Below, one piece after another: positions 56,135-64,000 of a stretch of DNA of 64,000 nt. Where the stretch lies: NCBI GenBank assembly GCA_011390275.1, contig JAABST010000002.1, positions 89,213 to 153,212 of the forward strand, in the 5' to 3' direction. The position numbers and the translations under genes are program-made. Under the pieces are notes generated by a model, which worked only from the letters and a program-made list of their open reading frames with translations, did no database searches and had not been told where the DNA came from. Each line of letters starts with the position of its first letter. Positions within the stretch are counted from its first letter, which is position 1. Origin of the DNA: Geitlerinema sp. S16 (GTDB taxonomy: Bacteria > Cyanobacteriota > Cyanobacteriia > Cyanobacteriales > Geitlerinemataceae).

Positions 56135-56725
56135 ATGACTAAGCCCCTCCGTCAAAATGGTCGTTCTCACGCAAACCTGACGAGCCTCAACGACGAATTA
56201 GGGCGCTCTCTTCCGTGTTATATCGAGCATACGTTTGAGCTTGATGACACCACCTACGGTTTGCTGTTTCCAGTTCATATTCCCGTCGATATCGTGGCAT
56301 GGCAGCCCGTCGATGACGATGATGGCGAAGAACCTGTACTCGCAACCGAAGAAGAGATCGACGCTGTCTTCGAGATGGCTAGCGAAGTGCTCGCAAAACA
56401 TGATTTGCTGCTACAGCGAACGGCGCTCGTACTCACGGTCGTTGGCGATATCCCCGAGCTAGACAACATTGACGATCTAGACGATGCGGATGAGGACGAC
56501 GAAGATGATGATGAAGTCGAAGAACTGGTCTTTTTAGATAGTTTTGTCGATGACGATCGAGAATATTCGATCTGTGTGCCGCTCGATCCCATGCTGATTG
56601 TGGTGCGCTTTAATGAAGATTCTCAGCCTGAGCTACTCTCAGCGGAAGAATTTCAGCAGCTTGAACCGATGTTGCCCTCGCTTGAAAGTTCGCTAGCTGA
56701 ACATTTATTTGACGATCTCGATTAG
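56135..56725 (+). CDS. DUF3727 protein
   Basis: 196 aa from ATG 56135 (MTKPLRQNGRSHANL); an upstream in-frame ATG at 56054 adds 27 residues that look unlike a protein start. The protein has HTFELDDTTYGLLFPVHIPV at the front, a strongly acidic loop of Asp/Glu (about residues 110-130), and YSICVPLDPMLIVVRFNED later, matching cyanobacterial DUF3727. It is acidic and soluble with no known catalytic motif. It sits between ruvX and mltG, a conserved place in many cyanobacterial genomes. Function unknown. Confidence 0.75.
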   Translation: MTKPLRQNGRSHANLTSLNDELGRSLPCYIEHTFELDDTTYGLLFPVHIPVDIVAWQPVDDDDGEEPVLATEEEIDAVFEMASEVLAKHDLLLQRTALVLTVVGDIPELDNIDDLDDADEDDEDDDEVEELVFLDSFVDDDREYSICVPLDPMLIVVRFNEDSQPELLSAEEFQQLEPMLPSLESSLAEHLFDDLD

Positions 56726-56834
56726 GACTACACCCGAGCCTGCCCGCTGAATTAATCCTCAGGATGAGCGTGGCTGTGTTTTTTGTATCTCTTCCTCTAG
56801 ACGTTTCGCTTGTCATCGTTACCTCTCCACTTTC

Positions 56835-57884
56835 GTGAAACTTCGCTGGCTGCTTCCCCTTACACTTGTCCCGCTTTGTTTTGGCCTTGGGGCTTGGCAG
56901 GGCTATCGCTGGTGGACATGGTCTATTTCGCCGGTGAGCGATCGCCCGGACGATATCATTCGCGTTGAAATTCCCCCCGGTACACCCGCACAACAAATCG
57001 GTCAGGATCTCGAAACTGCCGGAGTTATTCGATCGGCGGATGCTTGGTCATTGTGGGTTCGTTGGAAAAACTGGCAATCTGAAACCGGCGGCTTCCAGGC
57101 CGGAACGTACGATTTCAATGCCGCCGAAACAGCCATTGAAATTGCCGACCAGGTTTGGAATGGTGAAGTGATTCAACAGCGCTACACCATTCCCGAAGGC
57201 CGAGCTATTTCTGAGATGGCCGCGTATTTTGAACGGGAAGGATTTTTTAGTGCCGAATCCTTCACCGAAGCGGCGAGTCTTGTCCCGCGCGATGACTATC
57301 CCTGGTTGCCGGATCGCATCACGACCTTAGAAGGTTTCCTCTATCCTGATACCTACCAGGCCGCATCCGGGACACTGTCCCCAGAGGAGGTGGTGCGCCA
57401 AATGCTCGATCGCTTTGAAACAGTTGCATTACCCGTCTATCGTGAGGTAGAAGACCCTAGCCTCGGACTTTTGGAATGGGTGACTCTCGGATCGATCGTC
57501 GAAAAAGAAGCCGTTGTGCCAGAAGAACGCCGCTTGATTGCGGGAGTCTTTACCGAACGCCTTAAAAAGGGTATGAAGCTCGCGTCCGACCCAACAGTTG
57601 AGTATGCTCTGGGCATCCGACAGACCGTGGATAAACCGCTTACCTACGCGCAAGTCGAAACCCCCTCTCCTTACAACACCTATCTCAATCCCGGCCTACC
57701 CCCAGCCCCGATCGCCAGCCCCGGTCTTGCCAGCCTCGAAGCAACCCTTGATCCAGAGTCTACCGAGTACCTCTACTTCATGGCGCGATATGATGGGACG
57801 CACATTTTTAGCCGTACCCTCGCTGAACATGAAGCCGCGATCGATCAAGTTGTCCGCGATCTTGAAACCCGCGACGTTGAGTAA
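56835..57884 (+). CDS. mltG: Endolytic peptidoglycan transglycosylase MltG
   Basis: 349 aa with GTG start at 56835, the only in-frame start before the membrane helix. The helix (residues about 5-20, LLPLTLVPLCFGLGAW) leads to a LysM-like part (EIPPGTPAQQIGQDLETAGV) and the YceG/MltG catalytic domain: ITTLEGFLYPDTYQA, then LGSIVEKEAVVPEERRLIAG with the catalytic Glu, and YNTYLNPGLPPAPIASPG, which is the family's hallmark. MltG cuts newly made glycan strands in the membrane and so ends their growth. Length is typical. Confidence 0.93.
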   Translation: MKLRWLLPLTLVPLCFGLGAWQGYRWWTWSISPVSDRPDDIIRVEIPPGTPAQQIGQDLETAGVIRSADAWSLWVRWKNWQSETGGFQAGTYDFNAAETAIEIADQVWNGEVIQQRYTIPEGRAISEMAAYFEREGFFSAESFTEAASLVPRDDYPWLPDRITTLEGFLYPDTYQAASGTLSPEEVVRQMLDRFETVALPVYREVEDPSLGLLEWVTLGSIVEKEAVVPEERRLIAGVFTERLKKGMKLASDPTVEYALGIRQTVDKPLTYAQVETPSPYNTYLNPGLPPAPIASPGLASLEATLDPESTEYLYFMARYDGTHIFSRTLAEHEAAIDQVVRDLETRDVE

Positions 57885-58062
57885 AACCGGTTCGATCGCT
57901 CCCGCCTTCCCCTCCGGTTCGTTGGTTAAACTTCAGAGCTGCACTTAGGTCTGCTTGGCCTAGCTGTTTGGAGTATGGTGTGACAACTCCCCTGTTTTTT
58001 TACGGTGTGCACGCTCTCCGAAACGCGATCAATGCTGACGATCATTTATTTTTTTGCCTGCC

Positions 58063-58575
58063 ATGAAGTCCTGGAGTAACCTCCTCAAGCCCGACCTCGC
58101 TCTCGGTGAGTCGATCTTGCATCTTTCCCCGCAAATCATTCGCGATCGCGGCCTGCGAGGTCTTGTACTCGACGTGGACGAAACCCTCGTACCCTTTCGC
58201 TATGCCGATGTGTCCGACGAGCTGACCTCCTGGCTTCAGGAGACTCGCCAGCAGGTTGAAGCCCTCTGGCTCGTCAGCAATAACATCAACGCCACACGCA
58301 TCGGCAGCATTGCCGATGCCCTCGACCTACCCTATATTCATTTCGCCGGGAAACCCTTTCGGCGCAAACTAGCTCGCGCCGTGAATGCGATGCAGCTCCC
58401 CCCCGCACAGGTTGGCATGGTCGGCGATCGCCTTCTTACCGATGTCCTTGCAGGCAATCGCCTTGGCATGTACACCATCCTCGTCGAACCAATGGTTGCC
58501 CCCGGAGATCTTCCTCGTGTTTCCCAAGTGCGATCGCTTGAAACCTGGATTTCCAGAACCTTCGGCCATCGATAA
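58063..58575 (+). CDS. YqeG-type HAD phosphatase
   Basis: 170 aa from ATG 58063 (MKSWSNLLKPDLALG). HAD superfamily, subfamily IIIA: motif I is LVLDVDETLVPF (the nucleophile and acid/base Asp), motif II lies in LWLVSNNI, and motif IV is MVGDRLLTDVLAGNRLGM. Proteins of this type in bacteria and plant mitochondria act on phosphatidylglycerophosphate or related phosphates; the substrate in cyanobacteria is uncertain. It follows mltG by 178 bases on the same strand. Confidence 0.85.
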   Translation: MKSWSNLLKPDLALGESILHLSPQIIRDRGLRGLVLDVDETLVPFRYADVSDELTSWLQETRQQVEALWLVSNNINATRIGSIADALDLPYIHFAGKPFRRKLARAVNAMQLPPAQVGMVGDRLLTDVLAGNRLGMYTILVEPMVAPGDLPRVSQVRSLETWISRTFGHR

Positions 58576-59064
58576 AGCCCTGATCCAACCACAGTCACAC
58601 CGAGAAGACTCAACGCCTACACGCTATACCCCTTGCGCATCTGCGGTCGTATATTCACTCAAAAAAAAGAACAATGGTGTTTTCAAATCTACGTAATTAC
58701 CGAAGTGACACTGTAAACAACGTCGAAAATTGCTTTACATTACTTTGTAAAGCTTTGTATGTCTTTGGACGCTTAAATATAAAGAAAAAATTAGTGTGTA
58801 ACATCTGAAGCAAAATTTCTGGCATATTAGAAGCAGTTCAAAACAAGGCCAGCCCAATATAGGCCATCGTCTGAATCAATTTTGAGTCTGAAAAGACTTG
58901 TATAAAATGAGATCGCTTTTTTAAAGATCTCACCCTTTAAAGCCTGTATATATTAAGCAAGCGGGGAGGAGCATAGCGTAGTCGTAACGCGACCACGTTC
59001 TGTCCCTCCCCGCTTGTGTTTTTCAGGTGATTTATTCTAAACCGAGCCTTAATCTCTACGGTGA
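58576..59064. other. Gap with an inverted repeat and a long hairpin, possible small RNA
   Basis: GCTTTACA (58732-58739) is mirrored by TGTAAAGC (58746-58753). Further on, TATAAA at 58901 could be a -10 box, and an 11-bp perfect stem AAGCGGGGAGG/CCTCCCCGCTT (58959-58969 and 59005-59015) encloses a smaller GCGT/ACGC stem and is followed by GTGTTTTTC. Since the hairpin lies 384 bases after the yqeG stop, it may end a short plus-strand RNA starting near 58910. Confidence 0.4.
58959..59023 (+). terminator. Rho-independent terminator of unknown transcript
   Basis: 11-bp GC-rich stem (arms 58959-58969, 59005-59015) followed by GTGTTTTT. It is placed to end either the yqeG transcript or a separate small RNA; msrB converges on it. 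Confidence 0.6.
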
Positions 59065-59463
59065 CTATTCAGCGTTTGGCTCGAAATCGAGAGCCGCAGA
59101 ATTGATGCAGTATCGCAAGCCGGTTGGTCGAGGCCCATCATTGAAGACGTGACCCAAATGAGCATCGCACTTGGCGCACAAAACTTCTGTCCGAATCGCA
59201 AACAGGCTGAGATCGCGTTTTTCGGCGATCGCATCGTTTTGCGCTGGAGCATAAAAACTCGGCCAGCCCGTCCCGGAGTCAAACTTCGTTTTGGACTCAA
59301 AAAGTGCCTCGCCACAACAAACGCAGGTGTACATACCGGCGTCCTTGCGGTCATGGTACTGTCCCGTAAAGGCTCGCTCTGTTCCTTTTTTGCGTGTAAC
59401 GCGAAATTGTTCCTCGCTGAGCTGTGCCTGCCACTCAGCATCTGTTTTCGTTAGTTTTGCCAT
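59065..59463 (-). CDS. msrB: Peptide-methionine (R)-S-oxide reductase
   Basis: 132 aa, start ATG at 59463. It reduces the R form of oxidised methionine in proteins. Two CxxC pairs bind zinc (CVCCGE and CAKC), SGTGWPSFY is the family's substrate loop, HLGHVF and [11 protein letters not shown] carry the catalytic residues with Cys in RYCIN. A second recycling Cys is not obvious, so it may use another reductant path. Length normal, cytoplasmic. Confidence 0.95.
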   Translation of the reverse strand: MAKLTKTDAEWQAQLSEEQFRVTRKKGTERAFTGQYHDRKDAGMYTCVCCGEALFESKTKFDSGTGWPSFYAPAQNDAIAEKRDLSLFAIRTEVLCAKCDAHLGHVFNDGPRPTGLRYCINSAALDFEPNAE

Positions 59464-59956
59464 GATTTCCTTAGATTCTGTGAATAGAACGATCGGTCAA
59501 CTTTGATAGGTTTGGGTCATCATTCAAGGCTGTCCAGCGACGAGAACGTGATCTTAGTCAAGCCTTATTGATCTATTGTTACTTTTTATGTGATTTATGT
59601 CGAAACGATACCGCAATGATCAGCTAGATAAAGCCTGCATTATGCGAGCTTATAAAATTAGCCTGGTGGTATAGATTTCAAGATTGAATCAATAAAATAT
59701 GAGTGAAGATCTTAAACACAAACAAAAAGACCAAAGGAGTACAAATACTTGAAATACTTGCGAGATTTCGGCAACCTCAAGTAATTTGAGCCATGATGAG
59801 CATGGCTTGCGATACCATTTTGAGAGCAAGCGGAGTGAGTATAAATACTCCTTTTGGTGTTCGATCGTAGATCCTCAGGAGAAGCTCACGTCCCTGGCAA
59901 GCTTGTTAAGCACCCGTGAATTTACTGGCTCACCCATTTTTTTCGGCAGATAACGC
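59464..59956. other. AT-rich gap between msrB and the DUF1824 gene
   Basis: 493 bases with both divergent promoters. A small palindrome GAGTATAAATACTC near 59837 is followed by CTTTT. Similar TACAAATACTTG and AAATACTTG copies near 59740-59757 are minor. I see no gene. Confidence 0.35.
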
Positions 59957-60355
59957 ATGGATACTCCTAAAACCCTGAACCGCCATGATGCCCAACGTTT
60001 CTTGATGCGGGTTGGTTTTGCCGATGGCCCTTTACCCTATCCACAACTCCGTGAAGCCTTGATGATCGTGGCGGAACACTGTGACTATCAAATTTTTGGG
60101 GTGTGCGCTGGTGATGCTGAGACGGCCAGACGATCGCTCCTCAGTTACACCAAAGCGTTGGGGTGCGATCGCCCACCGACGCTCGAATTGATTGCAGGAG
60201 CGGTCTACATCAAATACAACCCCAAAATTAACCTTTGCTACATCGATGCCTACGAAGGCAAGGAGCGGGGCGTTTTGGTGTCGTGTCAGTCGGCCTATGA
60301 TACCGGAATTCGTGATTTATACGGTCACTTGCCGCTCGACTTGTTTGAGGGATAA
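59957..60355 (+). CDS. DUF1824 protein
   Basis: 132 aa, start ATG at 59957. Helical N-terminus (NRHDAQRFLMRVGFADGPLP) and then a beta-rich part with DYQIFGVCAGDAETA, GAVYIKYNPKINLCYIDAY and RGVLVSCQSAYDTGIRDLYG, matching the cyanobacterial DUF1824 family. Soluble; no catalytic motif known. The next gene begins 53 bases later on the same strand. Confidence 0.75.
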   Translation: MDTPKTLNRHDAQRFLMRVGFADGPLPYPQLREALMIVAEHCDYQIFGVCAGDAETARRSLLSYTKALGCDRPPTLELIAGAVYIKYNPKINLCYIDAYEGKERGVLVSCQSAYDTGIRDLYGHLPLDLFEG

Positions 60356-60408
60356 GGTTTGAACGGTCTGGATGATATTTACAATTGATACGGCAGGATA
60401 AGACAACG

Positions 60409-61269
60409 ATGATGGAACGAGTCACGATTCTCGGCTGTGGCTATGTCGGAACGGCGTTAGCGAAATACTGGCAGCAGCGCGGGACGTTTCACATCACGGC
60501 GACCACGACAACGCCCGATCGAGTGTCGGATCTGGAGGCGATTGCCGATCGTGTCGTGGTACTCGATACCCAAAATTTCGACGCGCTGCGCGATCTGGTT
60601 GCGGACACGTCCACCCTTGTCGTCAGCGTCGCCTCCAAACGGGTGCAGCCCTACGATGTGACCTACCTCGGTACAGCCCATAATCTCGCCCAAGCGCTAA
60701 CCGATCTTGATCGCAATGCCGCCATCTCCGGCAGCCCGATCGCGCTGAAGCAGGTGATTTATACCAGTAGCTGCGGTGTGTATGGCGATCGCGGCGGTGA
60801 GTGGGTGAGCGAAAGTGTGGAGGTCAATCCGGAGGGAGAGAATCAAAAAATTCTGGCTCAAGCAGAAGGAGTGATTCTCGATACCGCAACCCCAACGCGG
60901 AAAGCCTGTGTTTTACGGCTAGGCGGCATTTACGGCCCCGATCGCGAGATTGCTCGCATTTATCAAAGTGCTGCCGGTACAACTCGCCCTGGTGATGGTC
61001 TCCACCCGACCAACTGGATTCACCGTGACGATATTGTTAGCGCGATGAATCTGGCGCGTAGTAATCGTCTCAGCGGTATTTTTAATGTGGTGGATGATGA
61101 TTGGATGTCCAATCGCGAGCTGCTCGATCGGGTATGCGAGCTGTACCACTGGGAGCCGGTGACCTGGGATGCGTCGCGACCTGGACGGCGATCGTATAAC
61201 GCCAAAGTCTCGAACCAAAAAATTAAAGCCGCTGGGTTGAGTTTGCGCTATCCCAAACGCAAGCTGTAG
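60409..61269 (+). CDS. NAD(P)-dependent epimerase/dehydratase-like protein
   Basis: 286 aa from ATG 60409 (MMERVTILGCGYVGTALAKY); an earlier in-frame start at 60385 adds 8 polar residues. The Rossmann motif GCGYVGTALA is at the N-terminus, followed by VVLDTQNF and LVVSVASKRV. SSCGVYGDRGGEWVSE is the usual SDR middle region but the typical YxxxK pair is not evident. GIYGPDREIARI, NWIHRDDIVSAM and GIFNVVDDDWMSNRELLD are typical of atypical SDRs related to YeeZ. Substrate unknown; probable cytoplasmic enzyme. Confidence 0.78.
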   Translation: MMERVTILGCGYVGTALAKYWQQRGTFHITATTTTPDRVSDLEAIADRVVVLDTQNFDALRDLVADTSTLVVSVASKRVQPYDVTYLGTAHNLAQALTDLDRNAAISGSPIALKQVIYTSSCGVYGDRGGEWVSESVEVNPEGENQKILAQAEGVILDTATPTRKACVLRLGGIYGPDREIARIYQSAAGTTRPGDGLHPTNWIHRDDIVSAMNLARSNRLSGIFNVVDDDWMSNRELLDRVCELYHWEPVTWDASRPGRRSYNAKVSNQKIKAAGLSLRYPKRKL

Positions 61270-61376
61270 TTACAGAAATCGTTACAGGGACAAACCATTC
61301 GGATTAGCCAAAAAACAGACAGTCGGTAGGGTGAACACGACCCACCACGATCAGCCCGCGCATCAGTATCCGTGAT

Positions 61377-61393
61377 GGTGGGCAATGCCCACC
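61377..61393. repeat. Second copy of the GTGGGCA palindrome
   Basis: GGTGGGCAATGCCCACC, followed by CTAC, differs by one base from the copy at 27456. A partly decayed relative (GGTAGGGTGAACACGACCCA) lies at 61325. Confidence 0.7.
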
Positions 61394-61437
61394 CTACAAA
61401 ACCCTCTTTTAAAACCGTCCATCTCTCCAATGCTGTA

Positions 61438-62409
61438 ATGCCCGACTCTACGACCCACTCGACCCCCAATCCTGACACTATCGTGACCTCCGGTGTCGAA
61501 ACTCAGTTTTATACCTGGGACGGTCATCGCTGCGCCTACGAAGTCCATCAGCCAGATCACGGGAATCAACAAGACAGCGGCACACCGATCGTCACGCTAC
61601 ACCCGATCGGGGTGGGTCTCTGCCGACGCTTTTGGGATCGCCTGACGCTGGAATGGCGCGATCGCGGCTATCGTAACCCGCTCTACCATCCCGATCTGCT
61701 CGGCAACGGTAACAGCGCCTTACCCTGTTTGCCCTACACCCCCCAAGACTGGGCGGCACAAATTAGCCATTTCATCCAAACCCAAATTGGCCAGCCCGTT
61801 ATTTTGTTGGTGCAAGGTGCGTCTTTTCCGATCGCGATCGAACTCGCCAAAGCAAACCCCGATCTGATCGCCGCGATCGTCCTGTCCGGCCCGCCCTCCT
61901 GGGGCGTCATGACGCAGCCCGCCAACGAAACCCAGCAAAATCTGAGCTGGAAATTATTTTTCAATACGTTCCTCGGGGATTGGTTCTATCGCTACGCTCG
62001 CACCGAACGTTTTTTAACCTCGTTTTCGGTAAAACAACTGTTTGACTCTAGCGAGGATGTCGATCGGGAATGGCTTTCAACCCTCCGCACCCATTCGCGT
62101 GACATGAACACGCGCTATGCCGTATTTGCCTTCCTCGCTGGCTTTTGGCGACGCGACTACAGCGACGATCTGAGCCATCTACAACCGCCCGTATTGGCAA
62201 TTTTTGGCGAACAGGCCTCCAGTATTAGCAAACGTGGCAAAACCGACCCCGCCGCCAAGCGGATGGCGGACTATCTGGCGCATATCCCCCGCGCTCAGGG
62301 TCAAATCATCCCCGGTCGTAACGTTTTACCCTACGAATCCACCGCTGAATTTGTCTCTGTGATGACTGACTTTTTGCAGCGTCACGACCTGCTCGCGGCG
62401 AGCCTATAG
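61438..62409 (+). CDS. Alpha/beta hydrolase
   Basis: 323 aa from ATG 61438 (MPDSTTHSTPNPDTIVTSG); the longer frame from 61372 would run through the dispersed palindrome and is unlikely. The fold shows in VTLHPIGVGLCRRFWDRL (oxyanion region), LYHPDLLGNGNS and ILLVQGASFPIAIELAKANP. The nucleophile elbow reads GASFP instead of the usual GxSxG, with Ser kept and the last Gly replaced. The end has VLAIFGEQASS and PGRNVLPYESTAEFVSVM; the usual acid and His near the C-terminus are not certain. Substrate unknown. Confidence 0.75.
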   Translation: MPDSTTHSTPNPDTIVTSGVETQFYTWDGHRCAYEVHQPDHGNQQDSGTPIVTLHPIGVGLCRRFWDRLTLEWRDRGYRNPLYHPDLLGNGNSALPCLPYTPQDWAAQISHFIQTQIGQPVILLVQGASFPIAIELAKANPDLIAAIVLSGPPSWGVMTQPANETQQNLSWKLFFNTFLGDWFYRYARTERFLTSFSVKQLFDSSEDVDREWLSTLRTHSRDMNTRYAVFAFLAGFWRRDYSDDLSHLQPPVLAIFGEQASSISKRGKTDPAAKRMADYLAHIPRAQGQIIPGRNVLPYESTAEFVSVMTDFLQRHDLLAASL

Positions 62410-62460
62410 CTCCTGTTGTTACGTTTTCGCCGACCTTACTCATATTGACCGTTACGCCCT

Positions 62461-63384
62461 ATGGATGGCCAGGACATTCCGATCGGACAATCGGCTGCGA
62501 TCACGTTACTCGAAGCGGCGATCGCCCGAAATCGCATCGCTCCGGCCTACCTCTTTGCCGGAACCGAAGGCATCGGGCGGGGGATGGCCGCTCGCTATTT
62601 CGCGCGGCGTTTACTCGGCGATCGTCACCAGCTCGTCAACCATCCCGATCTGCTGTGGATTGAACCCACCTATCTCCACAGCGGTCAGCTTTACACCGTC
62701 GCCGAAGCCGAAGAAAAAGGACTCAAGCGTAAAACGTCGCCGCAAATTCGCCTCGAACAGGTGCGGGCGATCGCGCGTTTTCTTAGTAAGCCGCCCCTCG
62801 AAGCCGATCGTAGCCTCGTTATCATCGAACAGGCCGAAACCATGGGCGAAGGAGCCGCCAACGGCTTACTCAAAACCCTCGAAGAACCCGGACGCGCCAC
62901 CTTAATCCTGATTGCCCCGTCCGCCGAATCGCTCCTCCCCACCCTCATTTCTCGCTGTCAGCGCATCCCGTTCTATCGCCTCTCGCCCAGCGACCTCGCC
63001 CAAGTTCTCGAAACGCACGGCCATCACGACATCTTGCAGCGACCCGCGATCGTGGCCGCTGCCCAAGGCAGTCCCGGAGCTGCGATCGCCTCCTGGGAGC
63101 AGCTTCAGGCGATACCCGCCGAATTGATCGATCGGGCATCCCAAATCCCCACCACACTCCGCGCCGCCCTCGATCTCGCCCGCGACATCACCAAAACCCT
63201 CGATCCCCCCGATCAACTCTGGCTGATCGACTACCTCCAAAATGCCTATTGGCAAACCCGAGGCATGGCCGCCCAAACCGCGATCGAGCGGCTTGAACTG
63301 GCTCGGAAACACATTCGAGCTTTTGTTCAACCCCGCCTAGTGTGGGAAGTGGCGCTGATGGACTTGGCGCGATCGATGCGTTAG
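62461..63384 (+). CDS. holB: DNA polymerase III subunit delta'
   Basis: 307 aa, start ATG at 62461. Clamp-loader subunit that helps place the sliding clamp on DNA. AAA-type features: YLFAGTEGIGRGMAARYFAR, a Walker A without its lysine (as usual in delta'), QIRLEQVRAIARFLS, VIIEQAETMGEGAANGLLKT (sensor part near the delta' Glu) and LEEPGRATLILIAPS with LLPTLISRCQRIPFYRL, the SRC motif. A further C-terminal helical part follows. Normal length for cyanobacteria. Confidence 0.9.
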   Translation: MDGQDIPIGQSAAITLLEAAIARNRIAPAYLFAGTEGIGRGMAARYFARRLLGDRHQLVNHPDLLWIEPTYLHSGQLYTVAEAEEKGLKRKTSPQIRLEQVRAIARFLSKPPLEADRSLVIIEQAETMGEGAANGLLKTLEEPGRATLILIAPSAESLLPTLISRCQRIPFYRLSPSDLAQVLETHGHHDILQRPAIVAAAQGSPGAAIASWEQLQAIPAELIDRASQIPTTLRAALDLARDITKTLDPPDQLWLIDYLQNAYWQTRGMAAQTAIERLELARKHIRAFVQPRLVWEVALMDLARSMR

Positions 63385-63456
63385 TTCCTGCGACTCTCGC
63401 TAGGTCTTCGCTTAATACGTGGCCTCAGCCAAGAATCGGATAGAGCATAGAAAGCA

Positions 63457-63489
63457 AGACCTTTAAGGTTTTAGAAACCTCAAAGGTCT
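63457..63489 (+). terminator. Hairpin after holB
   Basis: AGACCTTTAAGGTTT (63457-63471) pairs with AAACCTCAAAGGTCT (63475-63489) with one mismatch around a 3-base loop. No T-run follows, so its strength is uncertain; it separates holB from the psbA promoter. Confidence 0.5.
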
Positions 63490-63586
63490 GATCACGGTTC
63501 ATTACGTTGGCGTGCTTAACTCTTCGATCGACCTTAACATAATCAAATCTTATTGAACTCATCAAGACTAATCCCCCTGAGAATAC

Positions 63587-63615
63587 TTTACAAAGCGTTA
63601 CACGAGGGCTAATAT
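63587..63615 (+). promoter_or_regulatory. psbA promoter with an HLR1-type element
   Basis: A -35 box TTTACA (63587-63592), a 17-base spacer and a -10 box TAATAT (63610-63615) form a near-consensus sigma-70-type promoter; the transcript would begin near 63622. TTTACA and GTTACA, separated by AAGC (63587-63602), fit the HLR1 consensus (G/T)TTACA-N4-(G/T)TTACA bound by the response regulator RpaB. The site overlaps the -35 box. RpaB control of psbA is known from other cyanobacteria; here it is inferred from sequence. Confidence 0.75.
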
Positions 63616-63693
63616 TAACTCATACATTCCAAACGCAAACGTTTTAGCAAGTCGTAAATCACGACCCAGAAAAACAAACGCAATCTTCTAATA

Positions 63694-64000
63694 ATGACAA
63701 CCACCCTTCAACAAACGCAAAGCGCTTCCGTCTGGAACCGCTTTTGTGAATGGGTCACCAGCACCAACAACCGTCTTTATGTCGGTTGGTTCGGAACGCT
63801 GATGATTCCTACGCTACTCACCGCGACCATCTGCTACATCATCGCTTTCGTAGCAGCACCTCCCGTTGACATCGACGGCATTCGTGAACCGGTTGCAGGT
63901 TCGCTGATGTACGGCAACAACATCATCTCCGGTGCAGTTGTTCCTTCGTCGAACGCGATCGGCCTCCACTTCTACCCGATTTGGGAAGCAGCATCACTCG
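63694..64000 (+). CDS. psbA: Photosystem II D1 protein (3' end beyond window)
   Basis: The first 102 codons are present. The sequence ([20 protein letters not shown], then [20 protein letters not shown]) is unmistakable D1; the first membrane helix ([20 protein letters not shown]) and the region [20 protein letters not shown] are complete. D1 carries the reaction-centre pigments and the manganese cluster ligands. Position 130 (Gln or Glu, which separates low-light and high-light forms) is outside the window. No clear Shine-Dalgarno sequence precedes ATG 63694; a leader of about 70 bases is predicted. Confidence 0.97.
   Translation, partial: MTTTLQQTQSASVWNRFCEWVTSTNNRLYVGWFGTLMIPTLLTATICYIIAFVAAPPVDIDGIREPVAGSLMYGNNIISGAVVPSSNAIGLHFYPIWEAASL

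Overview
The window is a piece of cyanobacterial chromosome. It ends in the start of psbA (photosystem II D1 protein), carries the cyanobacteria-specific genes sipA and several cyanobacterial DUF families, has a PEP-CTERM surface protein, and is rich in the HIP1 octamer GCGATCGC. Most genes are GC-leaning and HIP1-rich; two very large secreted-protein genes contain AT-richer stretches. No tRNA, rRNA, CRISPR array, phage or intact transposase gene was seen.

Layout. 0-13 kb: end of an outer-membrane porin, a thioredoxin-fold/2OG-oxygenase fusion, an RTX calcium-binding gene broken by an in-frame TAA, an NtcB-like LysR regulator with a TrpD-like neighbour, a lone DevB-type membrane fusion protein, a class V aminotransferase, trpC and a WD40 protein. 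13-19 kb: a DUF3352 protein, a PEP-CTERM protein, a bicupin protein and a PGM1-type ATP-grasp ligase. 19-43 kb: an accessory region dominated by three giant secreted-type proteins (1985, 1703 and 2063 aa), each combining a DUF4114 domain with a different hydrolase (lipase; subtilase plus M23 peptidase; M10-like metalloprotease). pyrB and a GerMN-like gene sit inside this region. 43-49 kb: rpsD, moaA, hemB and a site-2 protease. 49-55 kb: sipA, then a one-strand cluster of poorly known envelope genes that includes a coupling-ATPase-like protein without a Walker A lysine and an M23/lytic-transglycosylase fusion. 55-64 kb: ruvX, DUF3727, mltG, yqeG, then msrB, DUF1824, an epimerase, an alpha/beta hydrolase, holB and psbA.

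The most interesting set is 27.6-42.8 kb on the minus strand: giant metalloprotease, interrupted Uma2 gene, PqqD-M50 membrane protease, HlyD-type membrane fusion protein, giant subtilase/M23 protein. The two giant proteins share a short N-terminal leader (MSxLRK, then FHxTG, LTPSPL and GGGDGG) and a conserved stretch just upstream of their start codons. A plausible reading is that the PqqD-like domain recognises the leader, the M50 domain processes it and the HlyD protein helps export; no ABC transporter gene lies nearby. This is inference from gene order and motifs.

Other points: two genes are each interrupted by a single in-frame TAA, several palindromic dispersed repeats and a MITE-like element lie in gaps, and the psbA promoter carries an HLR1-type tandem repeat overlapping its -35 box.
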